From CAZCFB01 sp964511535 (GTDB taxonomy: Bacteria > Myxococcota_A > Polyangia > GCA-2747355 > CAZCFB01), in NCBI GenBank assembly GCA_964511535.1, contig CAZEFW010000163.1:1-21846 (forward strand): a stretch of DNA of 21,846 nucleotides, given 5' to 3'. Of this stretch, positions 7,611-13,778 are shown one piece after another. The notes beneath the pieces were generated by a model that was not told the origin of the DNA, made no database searches, and saw only the letters and a list, made by a program, of their open reading frames with translations. Positions within the stretch are counted from its first letter, which is position 1. Every line of letters starts with the position of its first letter. The position numbers and the translations under genes were made by a program.

Positions 7611-8744
7611 ATGACATGTACAACCATCCGCCTGTCATTCGCCGCCGCCCTGGTGGGGCTGCTGATCCTCGCGAGCCCGGTGGCCACCGCGCAGAAAGGC
7701 CCTCGCCTGGAGTTCATGGAGCACGGCTTCATCGAGCTGCACGGCTTCATCCAGCCCCGTCTCGACAGCTGGGTCGACGCCCCCGCGGGCCAGGAGGGGC
7801 GCTACGCCGACTTCTCCATCAAACGCACCAAGCTGATCTTCAAGGGGCAGCTGTGGAAGCAGCTCGGCTTCTTCATCACGCCGGTGGTGCTGGGCCTCGG
7901 CGCGGGGGGCAACTTCACCCCCAGCGTGGACCTGTCCGACGCCTGGCTGGAGTACCGCTTCGGCAAGTGGCTCAAGATCGACGCTGGCCTGCTCAAGCTG
8001 CCCTTCGGCCGGCACATGCAGATCTCGGGCGGCAAGCTGCACACCCTGGACTTCCACGGCTTCTACCTCAACCGCGTTGTGGGCGACCCGAGCAAGGGTG
8101 TCATCCCGCATCGAGACCTGGGCGTCATGCTGCGGGGGATCCTGCTGGGCACCAAGATTGACTACCGCCTCGCCGTGGTGGACGGCAAGGAGCCCGGGGG
8201 GGAGCGGGACGCGCCGCGGATCACGGGCCGGGTGGGCCTGAACATCTTCGACGACGAGCCGGGCTACATGTGGTCCGACAGCTACTTCGGCAAGAAGCGG
8301 ATCCTCACCTTCGGCGCCAGCTTCGACTTCCAGCCGGGCGTGGCCGGCCCGGACGGCGACGACCTGTTCTACGCCCTGGCGGTTGACGCCCACGCCGACA
8401 TCCCGCTGGGCAAGCACGGCCTGGTGGCCTCGGCCGCGTGGCACTACTTCGGCCCGCCCGTGAAGCTGGAGAAGGACGCCGCGCAGAAGGCCACGCCCCA
8501 GGGCATGGGCCTGTGGGGCGAGGTGGGCTTCCGCATCTTCGGCCACTACGAGCCCCTGTTCGCCGTTGAGTGGTACGAGCCGAAGGAGGGGGTCAAGGGG
8601 GAGCGGCTGGCCCTCATCGGCGGGTTCAACTGGTGGATCAAGGGGCACACCTTCAACATCAAGACGCAGTACGCCGCCACCAGGGTCAACGGATCGGACG
8701 ACTGGTCGCACATCCTGACCATGCAGGGGCAGGTGTTCTTCTAG
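7611..8744 (+). CDS. Outer-membrane porin, phosphate-selective porin O/P-like
   Basis: This 377-residue protein has a signal peptide (hydrophobic core LSFAAALVGLLILA, cleavage after about ATAQ) and alternating polar/aromatic segments typical of a beta-barrel. It ends in V-F-F, the C-terminal aromatic used for outer-membrane assembly. The pattern FIELHGFIQPRLDSW near the mature N-terminus and the repeated W-L-E-Y-R-F-G-K and L-K-L-P-F-G motifs fit OprO/OprP-type porins. GGAGGGA at 7598-7604, six bases before the ATG at 7611, fixes the start; an in-frame TTG at 7575 lacks a ribosome binding site. It follows the cytochrome b gene by 16 bases and is probably co-transcribed. The solute is not predictable. 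No heme-binding CxxCH is present, so it is not itself a porin-cytochrome. Confidence 0.82.
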   Translation: MTCTTIRLSFAAALVGLLILASPVATAQKGPRLEFMEHGFIELHGFIQPRLDSWVDAPAGQEGRYADFSIKRTKLIFKGQLWKQLGFFITPVVLGLGAGGNFTPSVDLSDAWLEYRFGKWLKIDAGLLKLPFGRHMQISGGKLHTLDFHGFYLNRVVGDPSKGVIPHRDLGVMLRGILLGTKIDYRLAVVDGKEPGGERDAPRITGRVGLNIFDDEPGYMWSDSYFGKKRILTFGASFDFQPGVAGPDGDDLFYALAVDAHADIPLGKHGLVASAAWHYFGPPVKLEKDAAQKATPQGMGLWGEVGFRIFGHYEPLFAVEWYEPKEGVKGERLALIGGFNWWIKGHTFNIKTQYAATRVNGSDDWSHILTMQGQVFF

Positions 8745-8965
8745 GGGGTAAGGGTGATGGAGAAGAGGTGAGCTTACGTCGCACCGCTTCGGACGTGCAT
8801 CGCCCCTCCGGGGGAGCGCCCCGTGCTCGCGTTTCACCGCTGAGCATGTTCGACGCCCCTCCGGGGGGGCGAGCGTTCTTCCCGCAAGGTTTCGAAGGAA
8901 CCGAGGACAGCGAGTAGCGCGCCGTCCTCGCCTTCCTTCGGAAGGCTCCGGAAATCTCTGGCGCG
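8745..8965. other. Convergent intergenic region rich in hairpins
   Basis: This lies between the porin stop and the S1 stop. It has two copies of GCCCCTCCGGGGG (8802-8814 and 8855-8867). A long imperfect stem follows at 8893-8940, and a competing 11-base inverted repeat (8913-8923 with 8960-8970) reaches across the S1 stop codon. No gene is seen. Confidence 0.6.
8802..8867. repeat. Two GC-palindrome copies, GCCCCTCCGGGGG
   Basis: Identical 13-base units lie at 8802-8814 and 8855-8867. The second extends to a CGCCCC/GGGGCG stem (8854-8859 with 8866-8871). A related palindrome GCCCC-GCA-GGGGC occurs twice at 13536-13580. This suggests a dispersed intergenic hairpin family. Confidence 0.6.
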
Positions 8966-8970
8966 CTACT
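8893..8970. terminator. Possible bidirectional terminator between porin and S1 genes
   Basis: CGAAGGAA-CC-GAGGAC (8893-8908) pairs with GTCCTC-GCC-TTCCTTCG (8924-8940). This gives stems of 8 and 6 bases around a small internal loop. An alternative 11-base stem pairs 8913-8923 with 8960-8970, and its interior holds a small CCTTCC/GGAAGG hairpin (8931-8945). Neither structure has a T tract, so intrinsic termination is uncertain. Confidence 0.4.
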
Positions 8971-10426
8971 TGTCGTCCAGCACGCCCTTGAGCAGGTCGC
9001 CCAGGGTGCCGAGGCTGGCCGGGGCCGCGCCGGGGGCGTTGCCGCCCTTCTTGTCGGAGCCGCCCGTGAAGGAGGCGAAGTCTCCGTGCTCCTCCTGCTC
9101 CTTGGCCGCGGTGATGGAGAGCCGGATCTTGCCGGATTCGGGCTCGATGTTGGTGATCATCGCCTTGAGCTCGCTCCCCTCGGGGAACGCCTTGCGCAGG
9201 TTCGCCTGGCGACCGGCGCCGGTCTCCTCGGCGGGGATCAGCCCGCGAGAATTGCGCGGGCCTCCGCCCTTGATGTTCACCAGCAGGCCGAAGGGCTTGA
9301 TCCGGTTGACCGTCACCTCGACCACCGAGCCGACGCTGTGGTCGCCGCCGCCCATGCCGCCGCCGCCCTCGCGCATTGAGAGCGAGATGCGCTTCGCGCC
9401 CAGGTCCACCTTGAGCACGCGCACGTTGACCTTCTGACCCGCCTCCACCACCTCGCTCGGGTGAGCGATGCGGCGGTCGGACAGCTCGGAGATGTGCACC
9501 AGCCCGTCAACGCCCGGCGAAAGCTGTACGAAGGCGCCGAACGGCTGCAGCCGCACCACGGTGCCTTCAACCTCGGCGCCTTCGCTCAGCGAAGAGGCCA
9601 TCTCCTCCCAGGGATCGCCCTTGAGCGCCTTGATGGAGAGGCCCACCCGCAGGCGGTCCGGCTTCTTGGGATCCGCCTCCACGCGCAGCACCTTCACCCG
9701 CACCGACTCGCCCTCCTTGAGCACCTCGTTGGGGTGGTCGATGCGGCCGTGAGCGATCTCCGAGATGTGCACCAGCCCCTGCATGCCGCCGATGTCCACG
9801 AACGCGCCGTACGGCTGGAGCGTCACCACGATGCCGGTGAACTCGGCCCCTTCCTGCAGCTGGGCCCGGGTCTCCTCGGCCTCCTGCTCGCGCTCTTCCT
9901 CAAGCAGCGCGCGCCGGCTGAGGACGATGTTGCGGCCGTCGTCCTTGAACTCGGTGACGCGGAAGCGCAGGTCCTGGCCCACGTACACGCTGGGCTCCTC
10001 GCAGTAGTGCAGGTCGACCTGGCTGATGGGGCAGAAACCGCGGGCGCCGCCGAGATCCACCTCGAGGCCGCCCTTGTTGGTGCCGGTCACCTTGCCCTCG
10101 ACCGGGATCCCCATCTCCTTGGCGTCCTCGATCCGGCGGATGTTGAGCTGGGTCTTGGCCAGCGCGCGTGAGAGCACCAGCTCGGGGTGGACCGAGACGA
10201 TATACGCCTCGAGCTTCTGGCCCACCTCCACGGACAGCTCGCCGTCCTTGTCGAGCACCTCGTTGATGTCGATGCTCGCCTCGGACTTGCCGCCCACGTC
10301 GAGGAAGATGTGCTTGTCGCCGACGAGGACCACGGTCCCCTCCACGAGTTCGCCCGGCTCCAGGCGCCGGCTCTCGGGCATACGGAAGTCCATGGCCCCC
10401 ATGTCGGGTTTGTTATCGTCGCTCAA
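8966..10426 (-). CDS. rpsA: 30S ribosomal protein S1
   Basis: This 486-residue protein has five S1 (OB-fold) domains at about 25-92, 108-173, 192-267, 283-353 and 366-440. Domains 3 and 4 show the canonical PYGAFVDIGGMQGLVHISE and PFGAFVQLSPGVDGLVHISE blocks. S1 binds mRNA and helps the 30S subunit initiate, mainly on structured or weak leaders. E. coli S1 has six domains and 557 residues, so this is a shorter form. The tail (445-486) is low complexity with a Gly/Ala stretch and ends in LLKGVLDDK. The start is a TTG at 10426, nine bases after GGAG; the nearest in-frame ATG (codon 9) has no ribosome binding site. It stands alone, divergent from a lipoprotein gene. Confidence 0.9.
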   Translation of the reverse strand: MSDDNKPDMGAMDFRMPESRRLEPGELVEGTVVLVGDKHIFLDVGGKSEASIDINEVLDKDGELSVEVGQKLEAYIVSVHPELVLSRALAKTQLNIRRIEDAKEMGIPVEGKVTGTNKGGLEVDLGGARGFCPISQVDLHYCEEPSVYVGQDLRFRVTEFKDDGRNIVLSRRALLEEEREQEAEETRAQLQEGAEFTGIVVTLQPYGAFVDIGGMQGLVHISEIAHGRIDHPNEVLKEGESVRVKVLRVEADPKKPDRLRVGLSIKALKGDPWEEMASSLSEGAEVEGTVVRLQPFGAFVQLSPGVDGLVHISELSDRRIAHPSEVVEAGQKVNVRVLKVDLGAKRISLSMREGGGGMGGGDHSVGSVVEVTVNRIKPFGLLVNIKGGGPRNSRGLIPAEETGAGRQANLRKAFPEGSELKAMITNIEPESGKIRLSITAAKEQEEHGDFASFTGGSDKKGGNAPGAAPASLGTLGDLLKGVLDDK

Positions 10427-10500
10427 TTCAGAATTCTCCGATGGGATTTGGTGGCAGATATGCTGGTAGGTAGGGTTTCCGGGCTAACGCAAATGCACGT

Positions 10501-10533
10501 TTGTCACCTCGGAGCGCAGTTGTCAAGTCGGAG
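10501..10533. promoter_or_regulatory. Direct repeat TTGTCA-N2-TCGGAG, 19-base period
   Basis: Copies lie at 10501-10514 and 10520-10533, identical except for two central bases. They lie in the divergent space between rpsA and the lipoprotein gene. On the minus strand each carries a TTGACA- or GTGACA-type hexamer (TTGACA at 10526-10521), so they could be tandem -35 elements or an operator for rpsA. I do not see a matching -10 box at standard spacing. Confidence 0.4.
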
Positions 10534-10571
10534 ACGCGCCGGGGCGGGGCCCTATATATGACCTGAAGGGG

Positions 10572-10577
10572 TACAAT
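10572..10577 (+). promoter_or_regulatory. Possible -10 box TACAAT six bases upstream of a start codon
   Basis: TACAAT is followed by six bases and the ATG at 10584, the spacing expected if transcription starts at or next to the start codon. No -35 match lies 16-18 bases upstream. A weak ribosome binding site (AAGGGG, 10566-10571) twelve bases before the ATG is the alternative reading. Confidence 0.35.
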
Positions 10578-10583
10578 GGGCCC

Positions 10584-11450
10584 ATGTCCAGGGCGCTTTT
10601 GTTGCTGTTATTGGTCGCTGTGGCCTGCCAGGACGGGCAGCTCGTGGGCCCCACTGACGCCGCCGGACCGGCCCTGGAACACATGCCCTTGCGAGACCGT
10701 GGGTCCACCCCGGATCGCACCGGGCGGGCGGATCGCGCCAGGCCGGACGGCCGCAGGCCGGACCTCCCTCGCGCTGACCTGCCCCGGCCAGATCTGCCGG
10801 CCCCGTGCCCCCCGGGCATGGTCCAGCTCCCGGCGCCCCTGGGCAAGACCTGCATGGACCTGTACGAGGCGCCCAACGTCAAGGGCCAGGTGCCGCTGGT
10901 GATGTACACCTTCCCGGAGGCCGAGGCCTGGTGCAAGGCGAGGAGCAAGCGGCTCTGTTTTGACGATGAGTGGACCGCGGCCTGCGCATCACCGACGGGC
11001 CAGAACAAGTACCCATACGGCATCAAGCACAAACCCGGGACATGCAACGACGACAAGAAGTGGCGCCTCTACAGCCAGAGCAAGCTCAGCGGCTGGCCGT
11101 CCTCGGCGGCCTCGACCACGGTGACCACCCTGGCCCAGCTGTTGACCGCCGCCAAGGCCGCCGGGAGCAAGGGCTCCGTGGCCGCGGATCATGTGAAGTG
11201 GCTCTATCAGGGGACCGCGGCGGGGGCGAAGCCGGGGTGCGTGGGGCCCGCGGGCGTCTTCGACCTGGTGGGCAACGTGGAGGAGTGGACCCGGCGCAAG
11301 GACGGGGGCCGGAGCCAGTTCCATGGCAACCTCAAGGGGCGCTACTGGGCCGAGCCGCGGACCTGCCAGAGCGGCGTCAAGACCCACGCCGATGGGTTTC
11401 GGTTCTACGAGATCGGCTTCCGCTGCTGTAAAGACGCCAAGAAACCGTGA
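10584..11450 (+). CDS. Lipoprotein with SUMF1/FGE-sulfatase-like domain
   Basis: This is a 288-residue secreted lipoprotein. A short signal peptide, MSRALLLLLLVAVAC, places the lipidated Cys at 15. A linker rich in Arg, Pro and Asp (about 36-74) follows, with repeated R-P-D-L-P-like units. The folded domain (75-285) matches the formylglycine-generating-enzyme-like family: PPGMVQLP at its start, EAEAWCKARSKRLCFDDEW, the signature GVFDLVGNVEEWT (224-236), and the closing GFRCC (278-282). True FGE enzymes need a specific Cys/copper site that I cannot confirm, and most bacterial members of this fold act as binding or scaffold domains. It is probably anchored to a membrane on the periplasmic or outer face. 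Its partner is unknown. Confidence 0.85.
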   Translation: MSRALLLLLLVAVACQDGQLVGPTDAAGPALEHMPLRDRGSTPDRTGRADRARPDGRRPDLPRADLPRPDLPAPCPPGMVQLPAPLGKTCMDLYEAPNVKGQVPLVMYTFPEAEAWCKARSKRLCFDDEWTAACASPTGQNKYPYGIKHKPGTCNDDKKWRLYSQSKLSGWPSSAASTTVTTLAQLLTAAKAAGSKGSVAADHVKWLYQGTAAGAKPGCVGPAGVFDLVGNVEEWTRRKDGGRSQFHGNLKGRYWAEPRTCQSGVKTHADGFRFYEIGFRCCKDAKKP

Positions 11451-11483
11451 ACGTAGACATGGCCCCGGCGCGTAGACGAGGCC

Positions 11484-11513
11484 TTGCCCCGGAACGATCC
11501 CGTGGCGCATAAT
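11484..11513 (+). promoter_or_regulatory. Candidate sigma-70-type promoter for the Cys-rich lipoprotein gene
   Basis: TTGCCC (11484-11489) and CATAAT (11508-11513) are 18 bases apart. Predicted initiation near 11520 leaves a leader of about 27 bases, with GAGG at 11537-11540 as ribosome binding site. Confidence 0.4.
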
Positions 11514-11546
11514 CGACGCGACCGGAAATCACTTACGAGGTCCATG

Positions 11547-12551
11547 ATGATTAGAGTTATCTCCCTCTCCCTGGCCATGGCGCTGGCCTTCGGCTGCAGC
11601 GACACCGACAGCGGCGGCGCCGACGGCGGCGCTGACATCCTGCCGCCGGCCAAGAACCTGACCTACCAGCAGCTACAGCAGGCGTGCGTCATCACGGGCG
11701 CGTGCGGGGTTCAGCGGTACACGCGGCTCAAGGACTGCATCGCGGCGTTTTACAAGGTGCACGCGGAGAACGGCTACAAGCCGATCTTTGAGTACATGTA
11801 CGACTGCGTGGTCAACGCCGGGGGCGACTGCCGCAAGATCTCCAAGTGTATGGGCTTCGCCGAGCGGCCCCAGGCCAAGGACGTGTCGTGCGACTCCAAC
11901 TTCGCTTCGCGTTGCGATGGCAGCAAGGCGATCATCTGCGATCTGGATCCCAAGCGCGGCGGCTGGATCCAGACCTTCGATTGCGCCCAGGCGGGCCTCA
12001 AGTGCGCCATCAAGGACACCGGCTCCAAGAAGGTGGCCATCTGTGGTGGCGGCACGTGCAACGTGAAGAAATACAAGACCAACTGCTTTCGCAACAAGTC
12101 GTACGCTTGCGTGGGCGGGGCCATCGAGATCAACGACTGCCCGGCCCAGGGTATGCAGTGCCGCGACCCGAACAAGGGCACCTGCGAGGGCACCGGGCGC
12201 AGCTGGAAGGACATCAACCCGCTGTGTTGCAAGGACTTCAACCCCTCGTGCGCCACCAAGGGCGACGTGCTGACCCAGGTCAAGGGCGGCTACTTGTGGC
12301 AGATCGACTGCGCCAAGCAGCCGGGCAAGAAGACCTGCTCCACCGCGTACAGCTCATGCGTGGGCTCTGGCACCGAGTGCAAGGAGGACAGCACCTTCGA
12401 CAAGTGCGACTCGGACGCCAACACTCTCGTTGCCTGTGTGGACGGCTCCAACGCCAAGTTCGACTGCCAGAAAATGGGATTCGCCGATGGCTGCAAGACG
12501 TCGGATACCGGTTACGGGGCGTTCTGCCGCGGCAAGTGGTTCGCAGATTGA
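11547..12551 (+). CDS. Cys-rich lipoprotein with repeated CxG/DC modules
   Basis: This 334-residue protein has a lipoprotein signal (MIRVISLSLAMALAFGC; Cys17) and a Gly/Asp/Ser linker. The mature part carries about 30 cysteines in three or four loosely repeated modules of the form C-x-x-x-x-x-x-C-D-G-S, then I-x-x-C, then a D/F-D-C-x-x-x-G-x-x-C motif, for example around 110-150, 160-200 and 270-325. Such modules occur in surface proteins of myxobacteria and relatives and probably form disulfide-stabilised domains outside the cytoplasm. Two adjacent ATGs (11544 and 11547) are possible; GAGG at 11537-11540 lies six bases before the second, which I prefer. The promoter-like sequence upstream suggests its own transcript. 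I cannot assign a function. Confidence 0.82.
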   Translation: MIRVISLSLAMALAFGCSDTDSGGADGGADILPPAKNLTYQQLQQACVITGACGVQRYTRLKDCIAAFYKVHAENGYKPIFEYMYDCVVNAGGDCRKISKCMGFAERPQAKDVSCDSNFASRCDGSKAIICDLDPKRGGWIQTFDCAQAGLKCAIKDTGSKKVAICGGGTCNVKKYKTNCFRNKSYACVGGAIEINDCPAQGMQCRDPNKGTCEGTGRSWKDINPLCCKDFNPSCATKGDVLTQVKGGYLWQIDCAKQPGKKTCSTAYSSCVGSGTECKEDSTFDKCDSDANTLVACVDGSNAKFDCQKMGFADGCKTSDTGYGAFCRGKWFAD

Positions 12552-12568
12552 TGTCCCTGTGACCGGCA

Positions 12569-12590
12569 GGTGTGCAAAATTCACCACACC
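12569..12590. promoter_or_regulatory. Inverted repeat GGTGTG-N10-CACACC
   Basis: Perfect 6-base arms (12569-12574 and 12585-12590) flank an AT-rich centre 18 bases after the lipoprotein stop. It could be a weak terminator hairpin or a regulator site for the downstream Crp-family gene. There is no T tract. Confidence 0.3.
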
Positions 12591-12677
12591 CGCCTGTGAA
12601 CAAAACCTGACACATATCACATTCCCTGCTGTAACCACCTGAAATTAAAGGTCCGTCATGGATGGCATCCGGCTTGC

Positions 12678-12693
12678 TGTGATCCGGGTCATT
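12678..12693. promoter_or_regulatory. CRP-like operator TGTGA-N6-TCATT upstream of the Crp-family gene
   Basis: The 16-base site matches the E. coli CRP palindrome at about 11 of 16 positions, with one perfect half (TGTGATC), a degenerate second half, and the canonical six-base spacer. It ends 40 bases before the ATG at 12734, a position suited to autoregulation. The HTH of the gene product is close to that of CRP, which makes recognition plausible. Confidence 0.4.
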
Positions 12694-12733
12694 GCCGCAG
12701 CTTTTAATCAATCCGCTGCCGGAGGCGCTGACC

Positions 12734-13459
12734 ATGAGGCAAACCGATCCCATCTCGCCCGCTCCGATTAACCGCAATCCCAACCTGGACACGCTGCGTA
12801 AGATGCCGCTGTTCAAGCACCTGGACCTGGATGTGCTGCGCGACCTGCAGCGGCGCATGATGGTCAAGCGCTGGTACGGCGGTGCGCTCATTGCCGGGCA
12901 GTACGAGCCGTGCGATATGCTCTTCGTGCTCGTCAGCGGCAGGGCCCGGGAGGTGCTCTTCGGCGAAAATGGCCGGGAGATGACCCTGAGCTGCATGAGG
13001 CCCGGCGACTACTTCGGCGAGATGGCGTTGCTGGATGGCAAGCCGCACCCGGCGCATGTGGTGGCCGAGGAGGACGTGACCTTCCTGACGCTCAGGAGGG
13101 AGGCGTTTGAGCGCCACCTCAAGACGCACCCGGCCACCGCGTTGCGGCTGCTGGAGGCGCTGGCAGGCAAGCTGCGCCGCTCGACCGAGATGGTGGAGAG
13201 CCTCGCCCTGCACGACGTGACCTCGCGCCTCACTCGCACGCTGGTGAACCTGGCGCAGGACCAGGGGGAGGCGTTCGGTGATGGGCTGCTCATCAGGAAG
13301 CGTCCCACCCAGCAGGAGCTGGCGAACATGGTGGGCACCTGCCGGGAGACCGTCTCGCGTACCCTGTCGTCCATGGCGCGCAAGGGGCTGGTGGCCACGC
13401 GCGGCCGGTCGTTGCTGTTGAGCGGCACCCTGCTGAGCCGGATGCAAGAGGCCGCATAG
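12734..13459 (+). CDS. Crp/Fnr-family transcription regulator
   Basis: This 241-residue protein has an N-terminal cyclic-nucleotide-binding-type beta-roll (about 22-140, with PGDYFGEMALLDG), a long dimerisation helix (140-165), and a C-terminal winged helix. The HTH, PTQQELANMVGTCRETVSRTL (191-211), closely follows the CRP recognition helix with the R-E-T-V-S-R core. In the phosphate-binding cassette the R-S/T pair that contacts cAMP phosphate is replaced by H105-P106, so cAMP binding is doubtful. There is no Fnr-type N-terminal Cys cluster. It may respond to another ligand or act constitutively. GGAGG at 12721-12725 sets the ATG at 12734; an upstream in-frame TTG at 12692 has no ribosome binding site. 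It appears monocistronic. Confidence 0.92.
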   Translation: MRQTDPISPAPINRNPNLDTLRKMPLFKHLDLDVLRDLQRRMMVKRWYGGALIAGQYEPCDMLFVLVSGRAREVLFGENGREMTLSCMRPGDYFGEMALLDGKPHPAHVVAEEDVTFLTLRREAFERHLKTHPATALRLLEALAGKLRRSTEMVESLALHDVTSRLTRTLVNLAQDQGEAFGDGLLIRKRPTQQELANMVGTCRETVSRTLSSMARKGLVATRGRSLLLSGTLLSRMQEAA

Positions 13460-13518
13460 CGCGGCGGGCTGCTGCCCGCCCAGTGCCAGGATGCCGGGAC
13501 GTCGCGGCGGGGCGGCGT

Positions 13519-13588
13519 GCCCGGACACAGGGTAGGCCCCGCAGGGGCTCGCCCGGACACAGGGTAGGCCCCGCAGGGGCTCGCCCGG
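13519..13588. repeat. 32-base tandem repeat, 2.2 copies
   Basis: Units at 13519-13550 and 13551-13582 are identical, followed by a 6-base partial copy at 13583-13588. Each unit contains GCCCC-GCA-GGGGC, which can fold as a 5-base stem with a 3-base loop. The partial copy forms the left arm of GCCCGG-CCA-CCGGGC (13583-13597). There are no spacers, so it is not a CRISPR array. It lies 60 bases after the Crp-family gene. Confidence 0.9.
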
Positions 13589-13742
13589 CCACCGGGCGCG
13601 CCGAGCGAAGCCAGTTCCCACGGTCCAGCGGATTCCCCTCCCGACCTTGAAACCACCCTGATTTTTCCTTTAATGGTCCCACGTTCTTTGTTTTTTATTT
13701 GCAGTTTGTTGCTCCCTCCACCACCTCCAGCCCCCTTGCTCC

Positions 13743-13771
13743 TTGTTCCTCCCTCCCCTGCTGGCTATGCT
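13743..13771 (+). promoter_or_regulatory. Candidate promoter placing the transcript start at the kinase start codon
   Basis: TTGTTC (13743-13748) and TATGCT (13766-13771) are separated by 17 bases. Seven bases then lead to the ATG at 13779. With no purine-rich ribosome binding site upstream, this suggests a leaderless mRNA. Confidence 0.45.
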
Positions 13772-13778
13772 GTCCCCG

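Larger units (their letters stand above)
13460..13778. other. Intergenic region with tandem repeats and polypyrimidine leader
   Basis: Three parts are visible: GC-rich tandem repeats and a hairpin (13519-13597), a short AT-rich block (about 13660-13710), and an almost purine-free strand from 13711 to 13760. A promoter-like pair reaches up to the kinase start codon. No gene is seen. Confidence 0.65.

Noticed and set aside
7611..8744. Porin-cytochrome conduit gene
   Set aside because: The protein has no CxxCH heme motif and no adjacent multiheme cytochrome, so only a porin role is supported.
10553..10558. TATATA as a -10 box for the FGE-like lipoprotein gene
   Set aside because: The nearest TTGTCA lies about 27 bases upstream, too far for a standard promoter.
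12595..12621. TGTGA and TCACA half-sites as a CRP operator
   Set aside because: The half-sites are 17 bases apart, not six, so they do not form a standard site.
13519..13588. Possible CRISPR array
   Set aside because: The two 32-base units are directly adjacent with no spacers, and no cas gene is in the window.
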